Made by a program: the position numbers and the translations under genes | Source: CAVPTL01 sp963708725 | Lineage (GTDB): Bacteria > Actinomycetota > Thermoleophilia > Gaiellales > JAICJC01 | Length of the DNA stretch: 64,000 nt | Reading direction: 5' to 3' | Assembly (NCBI GenBank): GCA_963708725.1 | Contig: CAVPTL010000007.1 | Span: 62,001 to 126,000 of the forward strand | Notes under the pieces: generated by a model | The model's input: the letters and a program-made list of their open reading frames with translations, nothing else | Database searches by the model: none | What the model was told of the DNA's origin: nothing | Shown here: positions 1-9,148 of the stretch, one piece after another | Numbering within the stretch: the first letter of the stretch is position 1 | Layout: every line of letters begins with the position of its first letter

Positions 1-1395
1 TGATGCGACACCGTCTGGATCGCGGGATTATGCGGGTCGAGGGCTGCGGCTGCGCGGGTGCCTCCGGACGCGATCGTCTTTGCCAGGGTTGAGGCGGGTA
101 CGCCCAGAGCTCCGTGACTCGCCAGATCGCTGGTCACCTGGTGTTGGAAGATCGCGCCCAGGGCGGCGACTCCGGTGGCCAGCCCACCGATCCGGAATGT
201 GTTGCTGATGCCCGAGGCCATGCCGGCCCGCTGGGGCTCCACCACCCCCAGCCCGATCTTGGCGATCGCGGGGTTGACGATGCCGATGCCAAAACCGGTG
301 AGCAGAAGCCCGGGAATCAGGTGAGTCCAGGTCGACCCGGTCGAGAGATTCGCCATCGAAGCGATGCCCACATCCGGTCACGAACATCCCGAACCCGAGT
401 ACCGCGCCGGGCGGGAACCGCTCGACCACCGATCGGGTCACCAGCGGCACGATGAAGAGCAACACCGTCGAGGGCAGCAGTCGCACGCCGCCGGCCAGTG
501 GCGAGTAGCCCAGGTCGTTTTGGAGGTAGAGGGTGATGTACGGGTACATGGCAAACATGCCCGCGCCGATGGCGAAGGTCGCGAGCGACACGCCGACAAA
601 CCCGCGCTTTCGGAAGAGCGACAGATCGAGCATCGGCCGTTCCTGCATTCGCTCGGCCACGATGAAGGCAATCGCCAGCAGGGCAGATCCCGCGAAAAGG
701 GCCAGGATCGTCGGGCTGCCCCACCCGTCATCGTTGCCGCGCAAAAGCCCCAGGATCAAGAGGAACAGCGCGCCCGCGAAGGTGACCAGCCCCGCGATAT
801 CCAGTCGCTTGGCATCCGGATCGCCGATGTTGACCATCTTGTAGGCGGCCAGCGCCACCGTTGCGATGCCGATGGGGACGTTCACGAAGAAGATCCAGCG
901 CCAGCCCAGAGTGTCGGTGAGAAGGCCGCCGACCAACGGGCCAACGGCCACGGCCGCCCCGACCGTCGCTCCCCACGCCGCGATCGCGCGTCCCCGGTCA
1001 TGGCCGTGGTAGGTCTGCCCGATCAGCGCCAGGCCCGTCGCAAACATCGCGCCGCCGCCGAGACCCTGAAGTGCGCGTGCCCAGATCAGGACTTCGGTCG
1101 ACTGCGCCACGCCGCAGAGAAGCGAAGCGACGGTGAACACCACCAGGCCGACGATGAACACCCGCTTTCGCCCAAACCGGTCAGCCAGCGCACCGCAGGT
1201 GAGAATCACACTCGCCAGTGACAACGCGTAGGCATCGATCACCCACTCCAGATCGGTGAAACCCGAGTGGAACGCCCGCTGGATCGTCGGCAGCGCCACC
1301 TGCACCACCGTCACGTCGACGAGCAGCATGAAAGTCGCGGCGCACAGCGCCACGAGCGTCCACCATCGCCATCCGCTGGAGTCGGCTTCGGTCAT
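1..1395 (-). CDS. MFS drug exporter, DHA2 (EmrB/QacA) type; 3' end outside window, one frameshift
   Basis: Predicted 14-TM proton-coupled exporter. The N-terminal half shows the family signature: WVIDAYALSLASVILTCGAL, then LADRFGRKR (motif A, loop 2-3) and GPLVGGLL (motif C region). The chosen start is the ATG at 1395; a -10-like TACCGT lies 8 nt upstream and there is no Shine-Dalgarno, so the mRNA may be leaderless. The frame is good until the residues FVTGCG, then continues in another frame (IASMANLSTGSTWTHLIPGL) to the window edge. Removing one C from the CCC run at 367-369 restores a single frame. Either an assembly error or a recent null mutation. The C-terminus lies beyond position 1. 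Confidence 0.85.
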
Positions 1396-1577
1396 CGCAC
1401 CACACGGTAGCCATCGGCGGGTGGCGCGCATTACGGTCGCACTACTTTGTGTCGTTCGTTACAGTTGAATCGCGTATGAACCGCTATCCGACGACGCCCA
1501 GACATACGAGTAGAAGGGCAGCGACGTACCTGACCACGATAAGCCGAGGCACGCCCCGGGAGCGTGGCTGGTGATGA

Positions 1578-2063
1578 CTATTCGCTCCTCGTGATGCGGG
1601 CGTAGTAGGTGGCTGTGTCCCCGCTCCCGTGCTGGCAGAACAGCTCAACGATGCCGACTCGGCTGGTCGAGAAGGTGATGGTTCGGCTGCCTGTCGAAGG
1701 GACAGCCTTTCCCCCGATTGAGAGCTCGGCGTGAGTCGCTGCGAAGCCCAGGTGGATTCTGCCCACGGCGCCTGGCGCGACGACGAGCTTGGGGAGATCA
1801 GTCCTCGACGGCGGGTCGACATAGTCGGCGCACGCCTCCGACGATCCACTTGTCCAGCACCCGGTGCCGCGAGCCAACCATCTGCCCGGCGACCCAAACT
1901 CGATGTAGGCGGGTGGCGGCCCACTCGCGCTGACATGGGGGACCGCGCCGATGGGAGAGTTCGCGCCACTGGGAACCCCGACGGGATCGCGCTGCCAATA
2001 CACCACGGCGGCGACCGCGATGACCGCGGCCACGGCGACCCCGATGATGGTGCGTTTTCTCAC
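1578..2063 (-). CDS. Small secreted or membrane-anchored protein of unknown function
   Basis: 161 residues starting at GTG 2063. One N-terminal hydrophobic segment (about residues 6-22) after MRKRT is a signal anchor or signal peptide; the rest is a soluble extracytoplasmic domain with three cysteines (two close together around residues 69-78, one near 144 in LFCQHG). A beta-rich C-terminal half is likely. No family recognised. It is followed by the MFS gene in the same direction but separated by about 180 bp, so probably a separate transcript. Confidence 0.65.
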   Translation of the reverse strand: MRKRTIIGVAVAAVIAVAAVVYWQRDPVGVPSGANSPIGAVPHVSASGPPPAYIEFGSPGRWLARGTGCWTSGSSEACADYVDPPSRTDLPKLVVAPGAVGRIHLGFAATHAELSIGGKAVPSTGSRTITFSTSRVGIVELFCQHGSGDTATYYARITRSE

Positions 2064-2155
2064 TTCACCAGTTTGACGGCATCAGCGGCCGAATTGTTCT
2101 CGAGATCCGACAGGAGGCGCCCTCTCCAGATCGGGCGCGCCGATATGCTCGAGCC

Positions 2156-2485
2156 ATGGCCTACGACGAGCAGTTAGCCGAGCGGGCACGCGAGGAGTTG
2201 CAGGCCGATCCAGCGTTCAGCCAGCGCAAAATGTTCGGTGGAATTTGCTTCATGCTCCACGGCAACATGTGCGCCGGCGTCATCGGCGACCGGCTGATGC
2301 TCCGGCTCGGTGACGAGGGCGCCGAAAAGGCCCTGCGCGAGCCCGACGTGTTTCAGATGGACTTCACCGGCAGGCCGATGAGAGGCATGGTCTACGTCGA
2401 CCAAGACGGACTGCATGGCGCCGAACTCGCCCGCTGGGTCGCCCGGGCCGCCGCATACGCGCGCAGCCTCCCACCGAAGGGTTAG
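2156..2485 (+). CDS. TfoX N-terminal domain protein
   Basis: 109 residues covering the TfoX/Sxy N-terminal domain almost alone; the motif RKMFGGICFMLHGNMCAGV (about residues 24-42) is diagnostic, followed by the usual KALREPDVF and MRGMVYVD segments. Stand-alone copies are common in actinobacteria and their role is unknown; a competence role as for Haemophilus Sxy should not be assumed. A TATGCT hexamer ends 6 nt before the ATG and no ribosome binding site is visible, so the message is probably leaderless. Confidence 0.88.
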   Translation: MAYDEQLAERAREELQADPAFSQRKMFGGICFMLHGNMCAGVIGDRLMLRLGDEGAEKALREPDVFQMDFTGRPMRGMVYVDQDGLHGAELARWVARAAAYARSLPPKG

Positions 2486-2513
2486 CTCGGTCGCGAGCCT
2501 GTCCGTCGGTGCC

Positions 2514-2909
2514 TCAGGTGGCCAAACGTTCACGCATGGCTGGCGTGAGGAAGAATCCGACCAGCGTGCCAGCGCCAACCGCGAGCCCGGCGACGCCCAA
2601 GGCGAGCGCCTGCGAGATGGCGGCCGGGGAGTCTCTGACCCCATCTCTGATCGGCGGTTCGAGCACGCTCTGGACACCAAGACCAACCAGAGAGAGCGAG
2701 ATCACGATTCCAGCCAGCAGCGCACCACGGGCAACGATCTCTCCCCGACTCAGGTCATGTGATCTCCATGTCCAGAGGATCAACGCGAACACGATCCCAA
2801 GCATGAGCGCTGTGCCGCTGTAAACCCAGAGCCAGTAGTGGGCAGGCGGACCCCATTCACCCAGGTCAGCTCTCGCCGGTACTTGATGCGCGAGCAGAGG
2901 GATGCTCAT
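2514..2909 (-). CDS. Small integral membrane protein, 3 TM segments
   Basis: 131 residues with hydrophobic helices at about 28-46, 63-83 and 97-118. No family recognised. The TACGAT hexamer 6 nt before the ATG (leaderless layout) supports this start. Its neighbour at 2952-3434 is another small membrane protein on the same strand 42 bp upstream with the same promoter geometry, so the two are probably independently transcribed relatives of similar function. Confidence 0.65.
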   Translation of the reverse strand: MSIPLLAHQVPARADLGEWGPPAHYWLWVYSGTALMLGIVFALILWTWRSHDLSRGEIVARGALLAGIVISLSLVGLGVQSVLEPPIRDGVRDSPAAISQALALGVAGLAVGAGTLVGFFLTPAMRERLAT

Positions 2910-2951
2910 GTTGAGATCGTACCGCGAGAGCTGCAGACGACCACTGTCGCG

Positions 2952-3434
2952 TTACGACGCTTCGACGAGCCTCGGATGCTCACTGTCGCGCGTCAGCAGC
3001 CACATGAACGCAAACACGGCCAGCACCGCTACCAGGATCGCGACACCGACGATAAGGAATGCCTGGTTATCGGATGTCGCGAAATCCCTGATCTGGTTGT
3101 TGCACGTCAATCGGGGATGCTTGACCCCATTCGGACGTACGCAAAACGTCGTGAGTCCGGGCGTCTTCGCCACGTGAACCGCCAGACCCAGCACCACGGC
3201 GGTCAAGCCAACGCCAACCACACCCGCCACCGTTGCCCGCTGACGTGCCCGGGTCGGATCGTGACTCAGCGAAGCCGCCATGGCGGTGATCGCCCACACT
3301 CCGAGGCCGGCGATCAGCAGGTAATACGACGTCTGTGAATCTCCCTCACCGGCCGGCACACGGGCGTGCGCAGCCAACCACAGAAGCATCGCTCCAGCGA
3401 TCACACCGACCGCAGCTACCAGCTTTGTCCTCAC
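2952..3434 (-). CDS. Small integral membrane protein, 4 TM segments
   Basis: 160 residues, helices at about 4-24, 38-54, 68-90 and 125-147, with a soluble loop containing two cysteines (TFCVRP and LTCNNQ) between the third and fourth helices that may form a disulfide outside the membrane. The start is the GTG at 3434, preceded by TAGGAT at a 6-nt spacing and no Shine-Dalgarno. Function unknown. Confidence 0.65.
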   Translation of the reverse strand: MRTKLVAAVGVIAGAMLLWLAAHARVPAGEGDSQTSYYLLIAGLGVWAITAMAASLSHDPTRARQRATVAGVVGVGLTAVVLGLAVHVAKTPGLTTFCVRPNGVKHPRLTCNNQIRDFATSDNQAFLIVGVAILVAVLAVFAFMWLLTRDSEHPRLVEAS

Positions 3435-3514
3435 TCCCCAATCCTACGCGGCGAATCCCGCCGACACCATCAGCCGACTCGGGGTTGCCGAGCGGCCCAA
3501 TTCACCTACGCTTG

Positions 3515-3676
3515 ATGAATGAACGAAACCCGGCGGATCAACCGGAGCGAATGGCGATGGTGGTGCTCGCGCTCATCGTGATCGCATTGCTGGCGCTCGT
3601 GTCCGTGCTTGCGCTCACGACCGGGCACCAGGACGACATGGGTCTGCTGCACCACGCCGGCCAGGCGCACTTCTAA
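3515..3676 (+). CDS. 53-residue single-pass membrane protein
   Basis: Starts at ATG 3515 (MNERNPADQPERMAM). A single strongly hydrophobic helix (about residues 15-36) is followed by a short polar tail ending in HHAGQAHF. No ribosome binding site; a TACGCT hexamer lies just 2 nt upstream of the ATG. The positive charge before the helix and the His-rich tail are the only notable features. Codon use resembles the neighbours. Function unknown. Confidence 0.5.
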   Translation: MNERNPADQPERMAMVVLALIVIALLALVSVLALTTGHQDDMGLLHHAGQAHF

Positions 3677-3806
3677 ATCCGGCGTCACCAATCCTTTGCG
3701 TGCACTCAAACTTCAATGAGGAATCCTTGTGCGCAACGTGCGATGGTAGAGATTGCGCGGATACCGAGCCGTGCGGCAAGCGAGCGTCGGCGAAAGGGGC
3801 GCGCAG

Positions 3807-4238
3807 ATGGCGGAAGTCCGCCGGGTCGATCACATAGCGATCGTGGTCGCTGATACCGAAACCGCGAAGGCATACTTCTCGCGACAGTTCGGTCTTGCCG
3901 AGACGCACAGCGAGGTGCTCGAGTCGCCGTATGTCCGGCTGACCTATCTCGACGCCGGAAACGTCTCCATCCAGCTGGTCGAACCTTTGGACGCCGAGGG
4001 TGCTCCGGCCGCGTTTCTTGCAACCCACGGTCCCGGGCTCCACCACCTGTGCTTCGGCGTCGACGACGTCCTGGGAGGCGCCGCCCGCGCCGGCGCGGGT
4101 GGGGTCGTCGAAGGTAACGGCCGCGGGCGGGTGTCGGCGTTCGTACCCGGCGAATCGCCGATTGGCGTGCCGATCGAGTTCACCGAGTTCAAGCGCGACC
4201 AGGACGTCGACGGCAGAAGCGGCTGGCTGGAGGGTTAG
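3807..4238 (+). CDS. VOC-fold protein, methylmalonyl-CoA epimerase-like
   Basis: 143 residues from ATG 3807, with a GAAAGGGG ribosome binding site at 3792-3799. Two betaalphabetabetabeta modules with the metal-ligand set of methylmalonyl-CoA epimerase: His9 (VDHIAIVV), Gln56 (VSIQLVEPL), His80 (GLHHLCFGV) and Glu124 (VPIEFTEF). The length matches that family (about 135-150). The neighbouring 3-hydroxyacyl-CoA dehydrogenase suggests a CoA-thioester or 2-keto/hydroxy acid substrate, but a lyase or isomerase of another VOC subgroup remains possible. It converges on the next gene with a 4-bp overlap of the two stop codons. Confidence 0.8.
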   Translation: MAEVRRVDHIAIVVADTETAKAYFSRQFGLAETHSEVLESPYVRLTYLDAGNVSIQLVEPLDAEGAPAAFLATHGPGLHHLCFGVDDVLGGAARAGAGGVVEGNGRGRVSAFVPGESPIGVPIEFTEFKRDQDVDGRSGWLEG

Positions 4239-5095
4239 CTCTTGTCGGCCAGCAGGTCGGCGCGGAGGCGCGCGTCGATCTCGGCCCGTAGCGCCTCGAT
4301 CCCCGAATCGGAGTCGGGCCCCACATCGGGCAGGCCGTTCACGTCCGACGCGGTCGACAGTTCGGGTGCGAGGTTGCGGCCAACGGTGATCCACGTGTCG
4401 CGGCCACCGATCGCCGCCGCCTGAAACGGACCGACGCGCCGCCATCTGCGCCCAAGCCCTTCGCGCACGACGCGATCGACGGACTCCGGCGATGCAACTC
4501 CCTGCTCGACCAGCCAGATCGCCTCGCGCAGCAACGCAAACTGCAGCCGGTTCCAGATGAACCCCGGCACGTCACGGTCGAGCACGACGGGACTCTTGCC
4601 GAGCTCGGTCAACAGCGCCTCGACCCGCTCGACCACCTTCGGTTCGGTGTCTGGCCCGGGCACCACCTCGACCAACGGCATCAGCAGCGGTGGCCGCCAG
4701 TAGTGCATCGCCACGAGCCGGCTGCCGTACTCCTCACCTTCGGCCAGCGAGCCCACCGAAAGCGACGACGTGTTGGACGCCAGGATCGCGTCGGGCTCGA
4801 GCTTCGCCAGCCGGCCCAGGCACTCCACCTTGAGCTGCCTGTCCTCGGGAATCGACTCGATTGCGAGATCGAACCCGGCCCTGGGCTCGTCATCCACGAC
4901 GATCGCTGCGCCCAGCTCGCTGCCCTGCTCGGCGCTACACAGGCCGAATCCGACCGCGCTGGTTATCGCCTCTTCGATCCGGCGCCGCCCGTCCGTCGGG
5001 TTTCGTGAGACGACCTGCACGCCGTGGCCGCCGAGCGCGAACTCCACCGCGATCTGGGCGCCCATCATCCCGGCGCCCACCACCACGATCTTCAC
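4235..5095 (-). CDS. 3-hydroxyacyl-CoA dehydrogenase family NAD-dependent oxidoreductase
   Basis: 286 residues. N-terminal Rossmann fold with GAGMMG (about residues 7-12), the family motif ASNTSSLSVGSLA, the catalytic His in AMHYWRPP (HFFNPP in classical enzymes) and the C-terminal domain opener VPGFIWNRLQ. The fold family includes 3-hydroxybutyryl-CoA dehydrogenase, L-gulonate dehydrogenase and lambda-crystallin; the length (short, single C-terminal module) and sugar-acid neighbours make a small hydroxyacid or hydroxyacyl-CoA substrate likely. The start is the GTG at 5095, overlapping the stop of the upstream dehydrogenase (GTGA), so the two are translationally coupled. Confidence 0.85.
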   Translation of the reverse strand: MKIVVVGAGMMGAQIAVEFALGGHGVQVVSRNPTDGRRRIEEAITSAVGFGLCSAEQGSELGAAIVVDDEPRAGFDLAIESIPEDRQLKVECLGRLAKLEPDAILASNTSSLSVGSLAEGEEYGSRLVAMHYWRPPLLMPLVEVVPGPDTEPKVVERVEALLTELGKSPVVLDRDVPGFIWNRLQFALLREAIWLVEQGVASPESVDRVVREGLGRRWRRVGPFQAAAIGGRDTWITVGRNLAPELSTASDVNGLPDVGPDSDSGIEALRAEIDARLRADLLADKS

Positions 5096-6054
5096 GGGCA
5101 CACCACGATCTTCGACGCCGGTCCAGCGACCTGCTCCTGCCATGCTCGCACTCCATCCTCTAACCCAAAGCTCGAAACCTTGACCGTGATCTCGCCTTTG
5201 GCGATCCGGTCGACCAGCGCGAGGTGGCTCTCGGACAGCACCTCGAACGGCACATTCACGTTGGTGTAGCCGAGCAGGTCGAGATCCTTGCCGCGCACCA
5301 GCGCTGAGGGAATCGTCGCGTCGGGCGATGCCGACTGGCCGAGCTGCACTATCCGAGCGCCATAGGCCGCCGCCTTCAACGCACCAACCAGCGGCTCTCC
5401 CCACAGCGAGTCGAAGACAAGGGTCACGCCGTCGGGCACCCGCTCGCGGATGGCCTCGGCCAAATCGATTGACGGATCGAGCCGGATGGTCGCATCCGCT
5501 CCCAGCGCGAGCGTCTCGGCGAGCCGCTCGGGATCGCGCCCGACGGCAACGACTGTCCTGGCGTTGATCCTCGCTGTCTGCACCGCGACCTGCCCGACGC
5601 TCCCCGTCGCACCGAGGATGAGCACGGTGTCGTCCTCACGCACCGGCGCCCTCCACGTGAGCGGGATCCAGCCGGCGAGCGACGCCGTCCCGGCGGAGAT
5701 GGAGACCAGCGGATCGGTGCCCGGCGGCAACTGCACCAACTGATCATCGTCGGCGACCACGTACTCCGCCAATGATCCATCGCGGGCCACACCCATGCCC
5801 TTCAGACACCCGAACACGAGCGTCCCGGAAGCGTGCTCGTCCGACTCGACGATCTCGCCCACAACCTCGATCCCGGGCACGTACGGCGTCGGCGGGTGGC
5901 CAGCGAAGAACCGCCCGTTCGATACCGCGATGTCGGCGGGATTGAGCGCCGCACACTCCACGCTGATCAGCGCCTCACCGGCCCCGCGTGTCGGACGCGC
6001 CACCTCGGCCAACTCGGGCGAGCCACCGATGTCTTTCACCACCAATGCGCGCAT
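5092..6054 (-). CDS. MDR-superfamily quinone oxidoreductase/zinc-independent alcohol dehydrogenase
   Basis: 320 residues from ATG 6054 (AGGA just upstream). N-terminal GroES-like domain (AALNPADIAVSNGRF, typical of quinone reductase-like MDRs) and a Rossmann domain with LGATGSVGQVAVQTA at about residues 145-159. The catalytic and structural zinc cysteines of alcohol dehydrogenases are absent, so it is a zinc-free NAD(P)H enoyl/quinone reductase type. First gene of a two-gene operon with the hydroxyacyl-CoA dehydrogenase; transcribed divergently from the ketopantoate reductase-like gene across a spacer with a perfect inverted repeat. Confidence 0.85.
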   Translation of the reverse strand: MRALVVKDIGGSPELAEVARPTRGAGEALISVECAALNPADIAVSNGRFFAGHPPTPYVPGIEVVGEIVESDEHASGTLVFGCLKGMGVARDGSLAEYVVADDDQLVQLPPGTDPLVSISAGTASLAGWIPLTWRAPVREDDTVLILGATGSVGQVAVQTARINARTVVAVGRDPERLAETLALGADATIRLDPSIDLAEAIRERVPDGVTLVFDSLWGEPLVGALKAAAYGARIVQLGQSASPDATIPSALVRGKDLDLLGYTNVNVPFEVLSESHLALVDRIAKGEITVKVSSFGLEDGVRAWQEQVAGPASKIVVCP

Positions 6055-6122
6055 GACGTCCTGACGGGTTCGAGAGTCGTGCGGCAGAATGGTACACGAG
6101 CACGGTATTGATCCACGTGGTG

Positions 6123-6146
6123 AAACTTCGAGCAAACACGAAGTTT
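6123..6146. promoter_or_regulatory. 24-bp inverted repeat in a divergent promoter region
   Basis: AAACTTCG at 6123-6130 and its exact complement CGAAGTTT at 6139-6146, separated by 8 bp. It lies between two divergent catabolic genes (starts at 6054 and 6226), a usual place for a dimeric-regulator operator. A TTGACA overlaps its right end (6146-6151) but no convincing -10 follows. Candidate regulators nearby are the FadR-type and MerR-type genes; the assignment is inference. Confidence 0.45.
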
Positions 6147-6225
6147 TGACATGATCCAGGGAGTGTTATCGACGGCCTCGATGATAGGGTGCGAACACCT
6201 ATCGATCGATCACAGGACGTCAGAC

Positions 6226-7158
6226 TTGGGCACTACACGGGTTGCAGTTATCGGTGCGGGCGCGATGGGGTGTGTATTTGGCGCGCGGCTCGCTGAGGCG
6301 GGTTACCACACAACTCTGGTTGATGTACAACAGGATGTCGTCGAGGCTATTCAAACCTCGGGTGTCACCATCGTGCGTGACGGCGCAAAACGCCAGGTTG
6401 AGGTGGCCGCCACCCTGGATCCCGGCTCGCTCGGCACGGTCGACGTGGTGATCGTCTTCGTGAAAGGCTTCCACACCGAGGCGGCCGCCAAGTCGATGCG
6501 CCCACTGGTCGACGATCACACCACCGTGGTCACCCTTCAAAACGGAATGGGAAACGGCGAGACGCTGGCTGCGAGCTACGACCCCAGCCGGCTCGTGCTG
6601 GGGGTGACCGCCGAGAGTGGCACCAGCCTCGGTCCCGGCGCGGTGGACAATCCCGGCCGCGCGGTGACATCGGTCGGCCCCTACCAGGGCGAGAACCTCG
6701 AGGCTTCCGAGCAGATCGCCGAGATGCTGCGCGCCGCCGACTTCCCGACCGGCGCGACCACCGAAATCGGCACGGATATGTGGAAGAAACTCGTCGTGGG
6801 CGCATCGACGCTGCCCGCGCCGGCGCTGCTCGACATGACCTGCGGGCCGATGGTCACCGACCCCGAGATGCGATCGCTGGTGGCAGACACCGCCCGTGAG
6901 GTCGTGCTGGTGGCGAATGCCGTCGGTCACGAGATCGATGCCGAGGAGCGGGTCGCCTACATCGACGAGCTGCTCGCGGCCGTCGAGGATGCCAAGGGCT
7001 CGATGGTTCAGGACATGGCGGCCGGGCGGCGGACGGAGATCGAGACGATCAACGGCGCCGTGCTGCGCGAGGCCGACACCCATGGCATCCCCGTGCCGAT
7101 CAATCGCACGCTGGTACAGCTGGTCAGAAGCTGGGAAGCGCTCCGAGGATTTCGTTGA
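6226..7158 (+). CDS. 2-dehydropantoate 2-reductase family (ApbA/PanE-like) oxidoreductase
   Basis: 310 residues if started at the TTG 6226, chosen because CAGGACG (6213-6219) sits at proper distance and the Rossmann strand begins at once (VAVIGAGAMG, residues 6-15). The NADPH-binding N domain continues with VFVKGFHTEAA and TLQNGMGN, and the helical C domain contains MWKKLVVGAS, whose lysine fits the catalytic Lys, and the C-terminal substrate region GIPVPIN. Ketopantoate reductase proper is one option, but the operon (lactonase, alcohol dehydrogenase) suggests reduction or oxidation of another 2-oxo/2-hydroxy acid. Its stop overlaps the start of the next gene (TTGA). Confidence 0.82.
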   Translation: MGTTRVAVIGAGAMGCVFGARLAEAGYHTTLVDVQQDVVEAIQTSGVTIVRDGAKRQVEVAATLDPGSLGTVDVVIVFVKGFHTEAAAKSMRPLVDDHTTVVTLQNGMGNGETLAASYDPSRLVLGVTAESGTSLGPGAVDNPGRAVTSVGPYQGENLEASEQIAEMLRAADFPTGATTEIGTDMWKKLVVGASTLPAPALLDMTCGPMVTDPEMRSLVADTAREVVLVANAVGHEIDAEERVAYIDELLAAVEDAKGSMVQDMAAGRRTEIETINGAVLREADTHGIPVPINRTLVQLVRSWEALRGFR

Positions 7159-8048
7159 GCCTCACGGCCGAGCTCGCGCTGGACGCCGGGGCGGACGTGG
7201 GCGAGTGCCCTGTGTGGGATACCGGCCGCGAGCGCCTATTGTGGGCAGATATCTATCAGGGCGATCTGCATATGTTCGATCCCGCTTCAGGTAAGGATCG
7301 ATACGTCACAGTCGGACAACCGCTCGGCGCTGTTACGCCATCGACATCTGAAGTTTTGATACTTGCAATCCGCGACGGGTTTGCAACGTATGACCTCGAG
7401 ACCAATCATCTGGAGCTCGTGGCCGCCGTGTGCGCAGATGACCCCGAGACGCTCATGAACGATGGCCGGTGCGACCGCGCCGGCCGATTCCTCGCCGGCA
7501 CCACGACGTTGAGCGAGACCACCGGCGCGGCCAGCCTGTACCGGCTGGGGCCGGGTTTCGACGTGGACGAGGTACTCCCCGGTGTCACGCTTTCAAACGG
7601 TATCGATTGGAGCTTGGACGGCACGACGATGTACTACGTCGACAGTCCCCGGCAGCGGATCGAGGCCTTCGACTACGCGGACGACGGTGCGCTCACCAAT
7701 CGTCGCACCCTGGTCGATATCCCCCGGCCGCTCGGGTTTCCCGACGGACTGACCGTCGATAGCGAAGGGTGCGTATGGGTGGCGCTTTGGGGCGGCGGTT
7801 GCGTCCGCCGCTACTCGCCGACAGGTGACTGCGAAGATGTGCTCGAGCTGCCCGTGAGTCAGGTTGCAAGCTGCGGCTTCGGCGGCGCCGACATGGGCGA
7901 CCTGTACGTGACCACCGCCCGCTGGGGCTTCGACACCGCCCAGCTCGCGAGCGAGCCTGCAGCCGGCGGCCTTTTCGTCGCCCGGCCCGGTGCCACCGGC
8001 ATCCCACCCACCCGATTTGAGATCGCAAGCGCAGGGAGTGAGGCATGA
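7155..8048 (+). CDS. SMP-30/gluconolactonase/LRE family lactonase
   Basis: 297 residues, six-bladed beta-propeller. Metal ligands expected in this family are visible: Glu in GECPVWD (about residue 17), Asn in MNDGRCD (about 102), Asn in LSNGIDWS (about 147) and Asp in FPDGLTVDSEG (about 198). Predicted to hydrolyse an aldonolactone produced by a sugar dehydrogenase; the alcohol dehydrogenase immediately downstream fits an oxidise-then-hydrolyse route. TTG start within TTGA and end within ATGA, so both junctions are 4-nt overlaps. Cytoplasmic (no signal peptide). Confidence 0.88.
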   Translation: MSLTAELALDAGADVGECPVWDTGRERLLWADIYQGDLHMFDPASGKDRYVTVGQPLGAVTPSTSEVLILAIRDGFATYDLETNHLELVAAVCADDPETLMNDGRCDRAGRFLAGTTTLSETTGAASLYRLGPGFDVDEVLPGVTLSNGIDWSLDGTTMYYVDSPRQRIEAFDYADDGALTNRRTLVDIPRPLGFPDGLTVDSEGCVWVALWGGGCVRRYSPTGDCEDVLELPVSQVASCGFGGADMGDLYVTTARWGFDTAQLASEPAAGGLFVARPGATGIPPTRFEIASAGSEA

Positions 8049-9148
8049 AGACCCAGGCAGCACTGTTCGTCGGCCAAGGATCGCCGCTCGAAGTCACCGA
8101 GATCGATCTCGAAGAGCCCGGCCCCACCGACGTGCTGGTCAGAATGTACGCGGTCGGGCTGTGCGGCAGCGACCTGCACGTGATCCGCGGCGAGTGGGCG
8201 CGACCCGCGCCCATGGTGCTCGGCCACGAGGGCTCGGGAGTGGTCGAGGCGGTCGGATCGGAGGTCTCAGACATCCATCCCGGCGACCACGTGGTGCTCT
8301 CGTGGGCGCCGGCGTGTGGTGTGTGTGGCCCCTGCACGCGCGGGCGGCCGGCCGCCTGCCTGAAACTGCGTAAGGCGATCGGCGACGGAACGCTGCCCGA
8401 CGGCACGACCCGCCTCAGCCTCAACGGCCAGACGGTGTACCGCATGACCACCGTCGGCGCGCTTTCCGAGCTGATCGTGATGCCGGCAGCCGCCGTGCTG
8501 CCCCTACCCGCCGAGGTGCCACTACGGGCGGCGGCGCTTTTGGGATGCGCCGCACTCACCGGAGTCGGCTCGGTGCGAAACGCCGCCCGGGTCGAACCGG
8601 GATCGTCTGTGCTGGTGATCGGCGCCGGGGGTGTCGGGCAGTTCATCGTCCAGGGTTGCCGGATCGCCGGCGCCGGCACGGTCGTGGTGGTCGATCCGGT
8701 GGAAGAGCGGCGCGCGCTGGCCGCCGAGTTCGGGGCCACCCACGTGGTCGCCCCCGACGGACTCGATGAGCTGCTGGCGACACTCGCCCCCGAAGGAGTC
8801 GACTATGCCTTCGAGGCGGTCGGCGTCACGGCGCTCGAAGCCCAGGCGCTGGAGCGAACACGCGCCGGGGGTACCGCCGTGCTGGTCGGGATGCCTGCCT
8901 TCGGCAGCAAGCTCTCGGTCGATCCGTTCGAGTTTGCCGCCCGCGAGAAGACGCTCACCGGCTCGATCTACGGGTCGGAGGATCCCGCCACGGGGCTGCC
9001 GACGCTGCTTGCACAGGTCGCCGAGGGAGCTCTTCATCTGACTCCGCTGATCGGCCCCTCGTTCCCGCTCGAGCAGGTGAACGAGGCGATCGATCTGACG
9101 CTCTCCGGCGAGCCCGGCCGGGTGCTGATCGAGTTCGGCGCGGGCTAG
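8045..9148 (+). CDS. Zinc-dependent alcohol/polyol dehydrogenase (MDR)
   Basis: 367 residues. Catalytic zinc ligands Cys40 (LCGSDLH) and His61-Glu62 (LGHEGSG); structural zinc cysteines at 91, 94, 97 and 105 (CGVCGPC then C). NAD-binding motif GAGGVG near residue 196. The long insert after the structural zinc loop (residues 106-135) and total length resemble class III/aryl-alcohol type dehydrogenases. Likely the sugar- or alcohol-oxidising step of this operon. Last gene; its TAG stop is palindromically shared (CTAG) with the stop of the convergent GntR gene. Confidence 0.87.
   Translation: MKTQAALFVGQGSPLEVTEIDLEEPGPTDVLVRMYAVGLCGSDLHVIRGEWARPAPMVLGHEGSGVVEAVGSEVSDIHPGDHVVLSWAPACGVCGPCTRGRPAACLKLRKAIGDGTLPDGTTRLSLNGQTVYRMTTVGALSELIVMPAAAVLPLPAEVPLRAAALLGCAALTGVGSVRNAARVEPGSSVLVIGAGGVGQFIVQGCRIAGAGTVVVVDPVEERRALAAEFGATHVVAPDGLDELLATLAPEGVDYAFEAVGVTALEAQALERTRAGGTAVLVGMPAFGSKLSVDPFEFAAREKTLTGSIYGSEDPATGLPTLLAQVAEGALHLTPLIGPSFPLEQVNEAIDLTLSGEPGRVLIEFGAG

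Noticed and set aside
6146..6151. TTGACA before the ketopantoate-reductase-like gene
   Set aside because: The hexamers at 16-18 bp spacing (TCGACG and neighbours) are poor; kept only as part of the inverted-repeat region.
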